Positions 25,568 to 33,662 of a DNA stretch of 41,067 bases are shown here, piece after piece. Origin of the DNA: Pseudomonadota bacterium (GTDB lineage: Bacteria > Desulfobacterota > Desulfobacteria > Desulfobacterales > Desulfolunaceae); NCBI GenBank assembly GCA_018818835.1, contig JAHIRD010000023.1, forward strand, positions 1 through 41,067. The letters run 5' to 3'. Below the pieces are notes generated by a model. It searched no databases and was not told the DNA's origin. It was given only the letters and a program-made list of their open reading frames with translations. The first letter of the stretch is position 1; each line of letters begins with the position of its first letter. A program made the position numbers and the translations under genes.

Positions 25568-27799
25568 ATGATCCGATTAGGGCTTCCGTCAAGGCTGAGT
25601 ATGCGATTGAAAACGTTTCACACCAGACTCCTGTGTACCTTCTTCTTATTGATCGGGGGGAGTGGTCTTCTCATCGTCCTGACCGGCACGGTCTGTTGCA
25701 GGCATAGCGTGCACAAATCCGCCCTGGCCCAGGGGACACGGCTTGCCCAATCCGTCTCCCACGCTGTGAATGAGCCCCCCCTGCCCGACACCATGTTAAA
25801 TCTGGATCAATTATTAAAGGGTCGCCTTGCCGAAAACCCGCAAATTGCCTATCTGTTCATCACAGATCATGGAAAGGTCATGGCCCATACCTTTGCAGGG
25901 GGGCTGCCCCCCGGCATCCTCCATGCCAATGGCCACACGGACAAGTCGGGCGCCGCCTTGGTTCATATAGACTCAGGAGACGGCCAACGCTATGTAGACA
26001 TGGCCTTGCCCATGTTTGACAACCACAAAGGCCTATTGAGAATCGGATTTTATGAAGCATCCCTGATGCCGACCATTCAGGCCTTATGGATACAGTCCGG
26101 TGTGACAAGTCTTCTTGTTCTTTCACTGACTCTGCTCCTTGGTTTTTTTATCATCCGGCGATTCACTCGGCCCTTGAGACGTCTTTCCATGGCAGCCCAT
26201 ACCCTTGACAACAAGAACCTGAACTTCCTTCCGCAGCCAAGCAATCAACGTGAAATAAACATCTTATCGTCATCGTTCACCAACATGGTCGAACAGGTCA
26301 GGTCATATTCAACTGGCCTTGAATCGCGGACCCTTGAACTGGATCGCGCCTACCGTCTGATCTTCCATTCCTTTGACATGATCCGGACCATGGGCAACCA
26401 TTCTACCCTGCACAATGTCTGCACCTGCCTGATGGACAAACTTAAGGATATCATGGAATGCAGCCATCTGACCATGGTTACGTCCAGCCGGGATCAGCTT
26501 TTTTATTATCTTTATTCATGTGGTCAATTGACCATTATGCCCGACGAACAGTACCAATCCGTATCAAAATTATTGAATCATCTTAACGAATTTACCTTTA
26601 TCAAAAAAAATTCCCTCCATGCTCCGATGTTTGAGGGTCATTTCCCGTCCTCGTCCCGGATCGGTATTTTCCCCATCCATTTTGAGAATCAAAAACTCGG
26701 TGCCTTATTTGTTGGATGCCAACGGGAATGCAGGTGTCCGACCAGGGAACTTGAGTTAATATACCATGCCCTCCAGGAATGCGCAGGGGCCTTAAGCCGG
26801 GCTGCCAGTCATACGGAAATGATTCAGAGCACCCATGGCCAGATCAACCAGCCCGTACAATTCTGTGGCATCGTAGGGAAAGACCGGCATATGCAGGACT
26901 TATTCACACTGATCAAAGACATTGCCCCAACCGACGCGGCCGTGCTCATTCAAGGGGAAAGCGGCACAGGTAAAGAGCTTGTGGCCAGGGCCATCCATGA
27001 CCAAAGCCCCCGGAAAGACATGCCTTTTATTGTTATCAACTGTTCGGCCTATCCCTCATCCCTCCTGGAAAGTGAGCTGTTCGGCCATGAAAAAGGAGCG
27101 TTCACAGGAGCGATCCGACAAAAATCCGGGAGATTTGAGCAGGCTGACGGAGGGACAGTTTTTATGGATGAAATCGGCGAAATCGCACCCTCTGCCCAGA
27201 TAAAACTGCTGCGTGTGCTCCAAACCCATACCTTCGAGCGCATAGGAGGCGAACAATCCCTGCATGTGCGTGTGCGCATCATCGCTGCGACAAATAAAGA
27301 CCTGATCGAAGAGGTTCAAAACGGACGATTTCGTGAGGACCTCTACTATCGACTGAACGTCATCCCCATTCACCTTCCCCCCTTGCGAAAAAGGAACAAT
27401 GACATCCCCCTTCTGGCCCGTCATTTTCTCAAGCAATTCAACCAGGAACAAGGAAAATCAGTGAAAGATTTCAAAACCGAGGCCATGCGCAGGCTCCTGG
27501 ACTATCCCTGGCCCGGCAATGTCCGGGAACTGGAAAACACCATAGAGCATGCCCTGGTACTCACCCGAAGCGATTATATCGAAGTGTCGTCTTTGCCGTT
27601 GACACTGCGATCCCAGGAAAACACACATCCAACACATCACCAAAACACCATGGTTGAAAACGAAAAAAAACTATTCCATGACATTCTGGAAGAAACAGGC
27701 TGGAATAAAAAACGTGCGGCAAAACGTTTGGGAATCAGTCGCTCAACCCTTTATAATAAAATCAAGAAATATAACCTCCTCCAGCCCACCCTCCATTAA
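25568..27799 (+). CDS. Membrane-anchored sigma-54-dependent Fis-family activator
   Basis: 743 residues. A transmembrane segment (about 20-42), a periplasmic sensor region (45-170), a second helix (about 175-197), a HAMP-like stretch (198-250) and a GAF-like domain (about 265-410) precede the sigma-54 AAA+ domain (about 432-665): Walker A GESGTGKE (463-470), the sigma-54 contact loop GAFTGA (510-515) and Walker B VFMDEIGE (531-538). A Fis-type HTH (KKRAAKRLGISRSTLYNKIKKY) closes the protein. Fusing a membrane sensor directly to the activator is less common than a kinase/regulator pair. Met 1 has no good ribosome site; Met 12 (25601) is an alternative. Divergent from the permease-ATPase gene, a plausible target. 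Confidence 0.92.
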   Translation: MIRLGLPSRLSMRLKTFHTRLLCTFFLLIGGSGLLIVLTGTVCCRHSVHKSALAQGTRLAQSVSHAVNEPPLPDTMLNLDQLLKGRLAENPQIAYLFITDHGKVMAHTFAGGLPPGILHANGHTDKSGAALVHIDSGDGQRYVDMALPMFDNHKGLLRIGFYEASLMPTIQALWIQSGVTSLLVLSLTLLLGFFIIRRFTRPLRRLSMAAHTLDNKNLNFLPQPSNQREINILSSSFTNMVEQVRSYSTGLESRTLELDRAYRLIFHSFDMIRTMGNHSTLHNVCTCLMDKLKDIMECSHLTMVTSSRDQLFYYLYSCGQLTIMPDEQYQSVSKLLNHLNEFTFIKKNSLHAPMFEGHFPSSSRIGIFPIHFENQKLGALFVGCQRECRCPTRELELIYHALQECAGALSRAASHTEMIQSTHGQINQPVQFCGIVGKDRHMQDLFTLIKDIAPTDAAVLIQGESGTGKELVARAIHDQSPRKDMPFIVINCSAYPSSLLESELFGHEKGAFTGAIRQKSGRFEQADGGTVFMDEIGEIAPSAQIKLLRVLQTHTFERIGGEQSLHVRVRIIAATNKDLIEEVQNGRFREDLYYRLNVIPIHLPPLRKRNNDIPLLARHFLKQFNQEQGKSVKDFKTEAMRRLLDYPWPGNVRELENTIEHALVLTRSDYIEVSSLPLTLRSQENTHPTHHQNTMVENEKKLFHDILEETGWNKKRAAKRLGISRSTLYNKIKKYNLLQPTLH

Positions 27800-27962
27800 A
27801 TGTTTCCAGGTTTCTGTTTGTAGCGCCAACCTCACCCATGGCATGAACTCCCACATCACACGTTAGCCCTGGGCATCGGTCATAGAATCCATGCTCACAA
27901 AGCAACGGATGAGAAGTGTCCTTGAAGATGCGTCCGCATTAAAACAAACGAGGTGATACATT

Positions 27963-28281
27963 GACGAAATCCAGATCGCCTTTACCATCTGGGAACTCCT
28001 CAGCCAACTCGACGCGCTCATCAGAGACCGCTACTTCGAGGATTTTACCGAAATCATCTACAATCTTGAAAAGGACGTGATCACTCAATTGGATTATGAT
28101 AATAATTTAGAAAATCACATAAACGCTCTTCCTATAATGCCTAAAATGCATTATGGTATTGACAATAAAACAATTTTTTCAGGTAGGTACGACCATGTTA
28201 TCAACTGTGCAAATGAATATCACTCAGGAGTTGGCTTTGCGTCTCCAGCCGCTTCAAGGCCAGATCCAGCAAATTCTTGAA
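27963..28281 (+). pseudogene. Remnant of a gene 3' end
   Basis: An open frame reads DEIQIAFTIWELLSQLDALI then RDRYFEDFTEIIYNLEKDVI, with protein-like helical composition, but it has no start codon: in-frame TGA lies just upstream of 27960. The meaningful part ends near 28110; later codons look random and run over the start of the next gene. I do not recognise the family with confidence. It marks a decayed locus at the edge of the accessory stretch. Confidence 0.4.
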
Positions 28282-28554
28282 TTGGGCCTTCGAGAACTCA
28301 ATGCCCAAAAACAGCCCGGATTTGAAGGGGCATCAAATGTATTAGAGTTTCTGGCCGGTCTTCCCACACCGGAAGAAATATTAAATCTCCGGCCATCAGA
28401 AAAAATGCGGGTAAGAATCAATGAACTTTTGGATAAAAACCGGTCTCATGGGTTAACCACTGATGAACAGGCTGAATGGGAGCAATACCAGTACATTGAA
28501 CATCTTGTCCGGACTGCAAAAGCTAAAGCTCACCTAAAAATGAAAGAATCGTAA
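28195..28554 (+). CDS. Small conserved protein paired with HNH gene
   Basis: 119 residues, cytoplasmic, mostly helical and charged. The C-terminal block (LRPSEKMRVRINELLDKNRS, then TDEQAEWEQYQYIEHLVRTAKAKA) resembles small proteins that in cyanobacteria and other bacteria precede an HNH gene. The N-terminus (ITQELALRLQPLQGQIQQIL) could be an amphipathic helix. The ATG at 28195 follows AGGTAGG; an upstream in-frame ATG at 28153 lacks one. The stop is 7 bases before the HNH gene, so the two are co-transcribed. An antitoxin or nuclease-partner role is possible but unproven. Confidence 0.75.
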   Translation: MLSTVQMNITQELALRLQPLQGQIQQILELGLRELNAQKQPGFEGASNVLEFLAGLPTPEEILNLRPSEKMRVRINELLDKNRSHGLTTDEQAEWEQYQYIEHLVRTAKAKAHLKMKES

Positions 28555-28561
28555 CCGATCG

Positions 28562-28984
28562 ATGAGCATCTATATTCCTGCCGATCTGAAACGAATCGTC
28601 CATGAACGTGCCGAAGCTTGCTGCGAATACTGCCTGATTCCCGAGTCAGTAACGTTGGCGGTTCATGAATTTGATCACATCATAGCCCAAAAGCATCAAG
28701 GTCAAACAGACGCGGACAACCTTGCACTTTCCTGTACACTTTGCAATAAACACAAAGGAAGCGATATCGCTTCCATAGCCCCTGATACTGGTGAGGTCAT
28801 CGCCCTTTTTCATCCTCGAAAAAATCGCTGGTCTGATCATTTTAAAATCGAAAACGGTTACATACACCCGCTTACGCAAACCGGAGAAGTCACAGCACGA
28901 TTGCTGCAATTCAACACCATGAATCGTGTCCGTGAACGAATCCTTCTTATAGAAGCCGACTTGATCCGTTTGCAAAACACCTAA
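28562..28984 (+). CDS. HNH endonuclease
   Basis: 140 residues. Zinc-knuckle cysteines (Cys 21/24 and 58/61) flank a complete HNH set: His 39 in EFDHIIAQKHQG, Asn 53 in DNLALSC and His 64 in CNKHKG. This is a McrA-like treble-clef nuclease that would cut DNA with a divalent metal. The C-terminal ~70 residues (DGEVIALFHPRKNRW-like block through RVRERILLIEADLI) are typical of this HNH subgroup. Tightly coupled to the 119-aa gene upstream. It sits in an accessory stretch with an Rhs relic, so a defence, toxin or homing role is possible. Confidence 0.85.
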   Translation: MSIYIPADLKRIVHERAEACCEYCLIPESVTLAVHEFDHIIAQKHQGQTDADNLALSCTLCNKHKGSDIASIAPDTGEVIALFHPRKNRWSDHFKIENGYIHPLTQTGEVTARLLQFNTMNRVRERILLIEADLIRLQNT

Positions 28985-29032
28985 GACAAGAGATCGTCTT
29001 TGTCCTCGGTTCCAGCCCGGCTAAGGCCAGTT

Positions 29033-29405
29033 TTAGGGGCAGAGCCGGTCTGATTTATTAGATCCCCCGCCGGTCACGGTCTGGGTTTGTTTCCTCCCCA
29101 GGGCATCGTAGGTGTAGGTGGTGATGATATTTTCATTTAAATGTTCACGGGTAACCGTGGACAGGCGTTTAAGGGCGTCGTAGTCGTAATGGGTGGTCAT
29201 GCCGGTGGCGTCCACCTCAAATTCCTTGTTGCAGCATGTCCAGTGGCTTTCCGTTTTTGTGCCGTCTAATTCCGGGGATTGTCACTAATTAAGTAAGCTG
29301 TCCCCTGAATTCGGCGGGCGATTACGTCGTAGGCGTAATCGTATTCAAAGCTGATGTCCGGGCCAATTCCTTTGATGATGTGGCCTTCCGGAGCAAAACG
29401 TGCGT
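29033..29405 (-). pseudogene. Rhs/YD-repeat protein relic
   Basis: Two fragments read on the minus strand. The 5' one (about 29405-29312) encodes RFAPEGHIIKGIGPDISFEY then DYAYDVIARR. The 3' one (about 29284-29033) encodes GTKTESHWTCCNKEFEVDA, TGMTTHYDYDALKRL and TTYTYDALGRKQTQTV, all classic YD-repeat wording. They are in different frames and separated by a palindromic element (29268-29311). There is no start, no complete repeat array and no toxin tip, so this is a remnant of a much longer Rhs gene. Confidence 0.75.
29268..29311. repeat. REP-like palindromic element inside the Rhs relic
   Basis: 44 bp with imperfect inverted ends: AATTCCGGGGATTGTCAC on the left and, read back from the right, AATTCAGGGGACAGCTT; the centre is TAATTAAGTAA. 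AATTCCGGGGACA-type palindromes are common in this bacterial group and often accompany REP-associated transposases. Its position breaks the relic's reading frame. Confidence 0.5.
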
Positions 29406-29411
29406 CCGGTT

Positions 29412-29904
29412 ATCGTTTACACGCTGGATAGGTGTCCAATTTCTACACAACAATATCTATCCGTTATTATTAAGTTTAATTCCACACACCATCATTTGTG
29501 TCCAAAATCAGTACACGGCTTAAAGGTCTTAAACACCCCTAAAATCTGTCAACCTCAAGCCCTCATCACCCAATCAAAATTCAATAAACGTACAAACATA
29601 CAGAATTATTACAGCCTATTAAACATTTGCGTACTTGACTATATAACACACACATCAAAACCCTTATGAATCCTGGCATACAGTCTGCAAGTAAATTGTC
29701 GGGTTTATTGCTCATTTTCGTTTTGATTTTGCATGTCTGTTGGCATGCCGTTCTGAAAAGAGAGAATTTCCCCAAATCACATAATTCGTATCACCGACAA
29801 AACGAAAAGCAACGCCCACACGACGTTCCGGACACGCTCCATTCTTTTCGAAGGCTTTGCCCAGTATCACGACATGATAAATAAAAGGCAGAAGGCCGAA
29901 TCAG
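29412..29904. other. A+T-rich intergenic region before the cytochrome locus
   Basis: About 490 bases. A 72-codon frame at 29666-29884 has one hydrophobic stretch (LSGLLLIFVLILHVCWHAVL), but no ribosome site or recognisable family. No RNA gene seen. It is the likely site of a promoter for the receiver-like gene and perhaps the cytochrome cluster. Confidence 0.35.
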
Positions 29905-30258
29905 GTGAAAAAAGAAATCGTCATGCTGGATGGGAGCCAGATTAAAGAAAATGACGTGTGTAAATTACTGGCCGGTCATCCCTATCATATCAAACACGTG
30001 AAGACCCTTGCGGCGTGTGAAAATTATATTCAACACCACAGGTGCTCTGCATTAATTCTGGACCTGGACACTGTTGCCATAGACAACCGTACCATTGGGC
30101 GTCTAAAAAAAAAGCATCCGGGGATAAATATCATCGCAAAATCGCAACGCACCTTTCATCCTGAATTTGAAGAATCTTTACGACATTATTTTTTCGCCTG
30201 TCTGGCCAAGCCTCTGGATAGTGATGAACTGAATTACTGGCTCAAATTACTTCCATAG
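29905..30258 (+). CDS. Stand-alone receiver-like domain protein, partly degenerate
   Basis: 117 residues, about one response-regulator receiver domain and nothing else. ALILDLD contains the candidate phosphoacceptor (Asp 53) and CLAKPLD the conserved Lys (102). The N-terminal acidic pair is reduced to one Asp (MLDGS), and the Thr/Ser position is unclear, so phosphorylation is doubtful. GTG start with AGAAGG about 9 bases upstream. It lies 77 bases before the octaheme gene on the same strand. It could tune the cytochrome operon or be a leftover single-domain regulator. Confidence 0.65.
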   Translation: MKKEIVMLDGSQIKENDVCKLLAGHPYHIKHVKTLAACENYIQHHRCSALILDLDTVAIDNRTIGRLKKKHPGINIIAKSQRTFHPEFEESLRHYFFACLAKPLDSDELNYWLKLLP

Positions 30259-30335
30259 GCCAATGGCTGACCGTGACAGAGCATACCCATCCATTAACGG
30301 ACACTGTGGACGAATCAGAATCTTAAGGAGGCCTC

Positions 30336-31571
30336 ATGACGTATCTGGTCCAAGGTTTGATGACTGTATTTTTTACCATGGCTCTGGCTTTGCCCTTCAT
30401 GGGTTGCAGCCCCGAAAAACCGGTAGACATGAAACGGATCCTGGCCCAGGAAAAATCATATGTGGGGTCCGACACCTGCAAGATGTGCCATCTGGAACAC
30501 TACGATTCCTGGAAGGAAACCATGCACAGCCGGATGACCCAGGATGCCCAGAAAAACCAGGATGCCATCATCGCCCCCATTGATGAAAAAGAAATCCGGA
30601 AAGACCTTGCCAAACGCAGCGGAGAGCTCAAGGTGCCTGCCGAATCCATTTACATACCCAAAGTCGAAGACATCAAAATCGTCATCGGATCTGAATGGAA
30701 ACAGCGCTATGTTGTTCAAAAAGATGGCGATTACTTTGTCGCACCCATTGAGTACCACTCGGACAAACACCAATGGCTGAATTATTATGAAGAAGACTGG
30801 GACAAACGATCCTGGCTGCTGTTGTGCGCCGGCTGCCATGCCACGGGTGTGGATATTGAAAAGAAAACATACACCGAGTTGGGCGTTGCCTGCGAAGCCT
30901 GCCATGGCAAAGGGTCATATCATGCCGCCCTTCCCAAAACAGCTGTTTTCGAAAAACGACAGACCATTGTCAATCCCGCAAAATTGACCACAGGTGTCGC
31001 CACCCAGATCTGCGGATCCTGCCACACCAAAGGTCAGGCCACCCATAATAAAGACGCTGGCTGGGCCGTGGGCTATCAACCGGGAAAAGCCTTGCAACCC
31101 TATTTCCGGTCCAAAGACTATGAAGGCGATAACGTCAAACAATACTATGCTGAGGATTTTTCCAAGGGACATCATCAGCAGTTCTCAGATTGGCAGCAGT
31201 CCCAGCATTTCAAAGAAGGGGTCAGTTGTACCTCCTGCCATTATGTCCACCAGCTTGGCATTGCCCAGGCCGGCTCCCAGACCCTCAAACCTGGATCACA
31301 ACAGTGTTTTGAGTGTCATCAGATCCTGAACAAAACAACCGGGCATGCCATCCACTCTTTTGCCAATTGCATCGGCTGCCACATGCCAAAAATTGCGGTC
31401 AGCGATGAATCGGGTTTCAACCACAGCCATGTTTTTATGGCCCTGACGCCCAAGGATACCATTGAAAATCCTGATGTTCCAAACTCATGCCAGGCCTGTC
31501 ACAAGCATAAAAATGATGTGCTGCTTGATTTACAGAACAAGGCTTTCCCCGGATCCATGGATGACTGGTGA
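30336..31571 (+). CDS. Octaheme c-type cytochrome, probable lipoprotein
   Basis: 411 residues. The signal peptide ends in a lipobox-like PFMGC with Ser at +2, which suggests outer-membrane attachment, though the lipobox is weak. Eight CXXCH motifs (near residues 48, 165, 188, 228, 299, 324, 346 and 385) make it an octaheme protein of the cytochrome c554/multiheme-nitrite-reductase-like superfamily. A long non-heme insert separates hemes 1 and 2. No active-site lysine-type heme motif is seen, so electron transfer is likelier than catalysis. AAGGAGG precedes the ATG. First gene of the cytochrome cluster, followed after one base by a repeat copy. Confidence 0.9.
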   Translation: MTYLVQGLMTVFFTMALALPFMGCSPEKPVDMKRILAQEKSYVGSDTCKMCHLEHYDSWKETMHSRMTQDAQKNQDAIIAPIDEKEIRKDLAKRSGELKVPAESIYIPKVEDIKIVIGSEWKQRYVVQKDGDYFVAPIEYHSDKHQWLNYYEEDWDKRSWLLLCAGCHATGVDIEKKTYTELGVACEACHGKGSYHAALPKTAVFEKRQTIVNPAKLTTGVATQICGSCHTKGQATHNKDAGWAVGYQPGKALQPYFRSKDYEGDNVKQYYAEDFSKGHHQQFSDWQQSQHFKEGVSCTSCHYVHQLGIAQAGSQTLKPGSQQCFECHQILNKTTGHAIHSFANCIGCHMPKIAVSDESGFNHSHVFMALTPKDTIENPDVPNSCQACHKHKNDVLLDLQNKAFPGSMDDW

Positions 31572-31572
31572 T

Positions 31573-31665
31573 GATGGCGTCGTAAAAAGTCCCATATGCG
31601 GCGTTATAGTGTTTGGCCCATGGACCTTTTTCCATAGCCATCCGTCGACTTTTTGCGAATTCATC
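31573..31665 (+). repeat. MITE-like short repeat, copy 3 (intact), inside the cytochrome cluster
   Basis: 93 bp from GATGGCGTCGTAAAAAGTC to GACTTTTTGCGAATTCATC. The ends pair as terminal inverted repeats (15 of 19 positions). It begins one base after the octaheme stop and ends 6 bases before the ribosome site (GAAGGA, 31672-31677) of the triheme gene. It is nearly identical in length and body to 1211-1303 (inverted there). It could form a stem-loop in the mRNA that alters expression between the two genes. Confidence 0.8.
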
Positions 31666-31685
31666 TTGAATGAAGGATTGTTTGA

Positions 31686-32387
31686 ATGCAGAGAATCGGG
31701 TTTAACATACATGATATTGCCTGGATCACATGGATAACCACGGCCCTTTTATTTGTCGGTCTGCCCCTGGCACAGGCACAGGAGGAAGTGGCCTCATCAC
31801 TCAGGCGATACAAAAACCGTGATGCCAGCACCGGATATTATGAGCAGTATGAGGCTTCCCCAACCTCTGATCCCTCCATTGTAAGCGTGCCCGGTGTGGG
31901 ACGGGGTGTCTTTTCCTACAGTCCTTCCGCAGCAAAGGCCCGTATCCGAAGACGGTTGACCGATTCCCACATGGGGATCAAATTTTATGAGTCTCTGCGG
32001 TGCGTTAACTGCCATAGTGAACAAGCCAAAAGTTATCATGTGGCCAGGGCGAATTTAAGCTGCAGGCAATGCCATGGCGTTGAACCCATTGCCAGCATTG
32101 ACCATTTTTATTCGCCCATGAATCCCATCAGACGCCATGCCTATGTATGCGCCAAGTGCCATGAAGGGGCCAGCGTTTCCTTTGGCAGCTATATGGTCCA
32201 TGAGCCCCCGGCCGGGTCAGAGGCCGCCAAAACCCAATTTCCCCTTCTGTACTATACCTACTGGTTTATGGTTTTCCTACTGGTGGGGACATTGTCCTTT
32301 TTCATCCCCCACAGTTTCATGGTGGGGGTCAGAGAGCTGGTCATCCGTATAAAAGAGGAGACGCACCATGGCGACGGATCGCATTAA
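31686..32387 (+). CDS. Membrane-anchored triheme c-type cytochrome
   Basis: 233 residues. A signal sequence ends near LAQAQ. Three CXXCH motifs (CVNCH, CRQCH, CAKCH, about residues 106-160) are followed by a C-terminal transmembrane helix (about 193-215), so the heme domain faces the periplasm and is anchored from the C-terminus. The region 40-95 is low in motifs. Its 3' end overlaps the cytochrome b gene by 20 bases, implying coupled synthesis and one complex. Likely role: take electrons from the b subunit and pass them to periplasmic carriers. Confidence 0.87.
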   Translation: MQRIGFNIHDIAWITWITTALLFVGLPLAQAQEEVASSLRRYKNRDASTGYYEQYEASPTSDPSIVSVPGVGRGVFSYSPSAAKARIRRRLTDSHMGIKFYESLRCVNCHSEQAKSYHVARANLSCRQCHGVEPIASIDHFYSPMNPIRRHAYVCAKCHEGASVSFGSYMVHEPPAGSEAAKTQFPLLYYTYWFMVFLLVGTLSFFIPHSFMVGVRELVIRIKEETHHGDGSH

Positions 32388-33195
32388 ACGTTTCAGCGTC
32401 ATCGACAGGTTATTTCACCTGTCCCTCATGCTGACTTTCATCATCCAGGCAGCCACGGGTTTTGCCCGGGTGTACCAGGCCACGGCCTGGGGAAAAAGCC
32501 TGAGCCATGCCCTGGGGGGCTACGATACCTGCATGACCATCCACAAAACAGTGGGTCTGGTGATGATCGCAGGGTTTATGCTCCACACCCTCATCCTCAT
32601 CTTTCGGATAGACTGGAAAAATCCTGTGAAGAGCCTGCTGGGACCGGATTCCCTGGTACCAAATATCCAGGACCTCAAACATCTGAAAGAGCGCATCCTC
32701 TGGTCGGTGGGTCTGGGCAAAGCACCCAGCTTTGACCGCTGGGCCTATTTTGAAAAATTTGATTACTGGGCCGTTTACTGGGGAATACCCCTTCTGGCCA
32801 TCACGGGCCTTATGGCCATGTACCCGCTTACAACATGCAGGATCCTACCGGGTTGGGCCCTGAATATCTCCGCCCTGCTCCACCGGGCCGAAGCCATTCT
32901 GGCCGTGACCTATGTGTTCATTGTCCATTTTTTTGTGGGCCACTTGAGGCCCATGAGTTTCCCCATGAATGAGGCCATGTTCGCCGGCAGCGTGCCCATG
33001 GAGGAACTTCTGGAAGAAAAGCCGGTGTGGCTCAAGCGCCTCAAACATGAAGGAAAACACGAAGGGATGAAAGCCGGCACACCATTGCTCTGGTTCAGGG
33101 TCATCTATCTGATTTTCGGCTTCACGGCTCTGTCCACGGGGATTTACATCCTGATCAACGGCATCATTTACAGTCGCAGTATCAACCTGCATTAA
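32368..33195 (+). CDS. Cytochrome b subunit (quinone-linked, FdnI/b561-like)
   Basis: 275 residues with 4-5 membrane helices. Candidate heme ligands are His 17 (LFHLS), His 59 (TIHK), His 73 (MLHTL), His 172 (LLHRAE), His 187 and His 192 (VHFFVGH). The pattern matches the cytochrome b subunits of formate dehydrogenase, thiosulfate reductase and related complexes, which exchange electrons with menaquinone. A final helix is near 245-268. Overlap with the triheme gene suggests a b/c membrane complex that oxidises menaquinol. No catalytic molybdoprotein gene is adjacent. Confidence 0.87.
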   Translation: MATDRIKRFSVIDRLFHLSLMLTFIIQAATGFARVYQATAWGKSLSHALGGYDTCMTIHKTVGLVMIAGFMLHTLILIFRIDWKNPVKSLLGPDSLVPNIQDLKHLKERILWSVGLGKAPSFDRWAYFEKFDYWAVYWGIPLLAITGLMAMYPLTTCRILPGWALNISALLHRAEAILAVTYVFIVHFFVGHLRPMSFPMNEAMFAGSVPMEELLEEKPVWLKRLKHEGKHEGMKAGTPLLWFRVIYLIFGFTALSTGIYILINGIIYSRSINLH

Positions 33196-33214
33196 GAGCC
33201 AAGGAAAAAGGTCC

Positions 33215-33634
33215 ATGAAACACTCAGACATAAACACCTCCGGATCACGGGTTGATCTTTACACCATGAGAGCACTGGATGTGATTCTGATCGTTGTGAT
33301 TGTTCTGGGCTCCGCCGGATGGCTCATCGCATCAAGTCTGGACCACCGGGAAAGGCCGTTTGATTCCAAAGAGGTCCTCATCTACCAGGATGGTGTCCTG
33401 ACCGATCGCCTGGACGTTGACATCAATCGTGCGTTGCCCCTGCTGGAGGGCAAAATGATCCTGGAAATCCGGGATAAGAAAATACGGATCAAACATTCAA
33501 ACTGCCCCCGTCAATTCTGTGTACACCAGGGGTGGATAAACTTTGACGGAGAATCCATCATCTGTGTTCCTTATAAAACCCTGATCGAAGTTCAATCGGC
33601 CTCACGGCCGGTAGTGGATGCGGTCATTTATTAG
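33215..33634 (+). CDS. NusG domain II-containing membrane-anchored protein
   Basis: 139 residues. One N-terminal transmembrane helix (about 20-42, LDVILIVVIVLGSAGWLI) is followed by a small beta domain that contains SNCPRQFCVHQGWI and ESIICVPYKTLIEV, the hallmark of NusG-domain-II (DUF1312-type) exported proteins. These Cys may bind metal or form a disulfide. Family members commonly neighbour Gx transporters, ApbE and FMN-binding proteins in flavin-linked electron-transfer loci. It has no relation to transcription despite the domain name. Confidence 0.8.
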   Translation: MKHSDINTSGSRVDLYTMRALDVILIVVIVLGSAGWLIASSLDHRERPFDSKEVLIYQDGVLTDRLDVDINRALPLLEGKMILEIRDKKIRIKHSNCPRQFCVHQGWINFDGESIICVPYKTLIEVQSASRPVVDAVIY

Positions 33635-33662
33635 AATACGTGCTCCAAGGATATTTAAAACC

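Noticed and set aside
29666-29884. 72-codon frame with one hydrophobic stretch
   Set aside because: No ribosome site, A+T-rich non-coding context and an unstructured tail; not enough to call a gene.
33215-33634. Transcription factor NusG
   Set aside because: Only the NusG-domain-II-like fold is present, behind a membrane anchor; no NGN domain.
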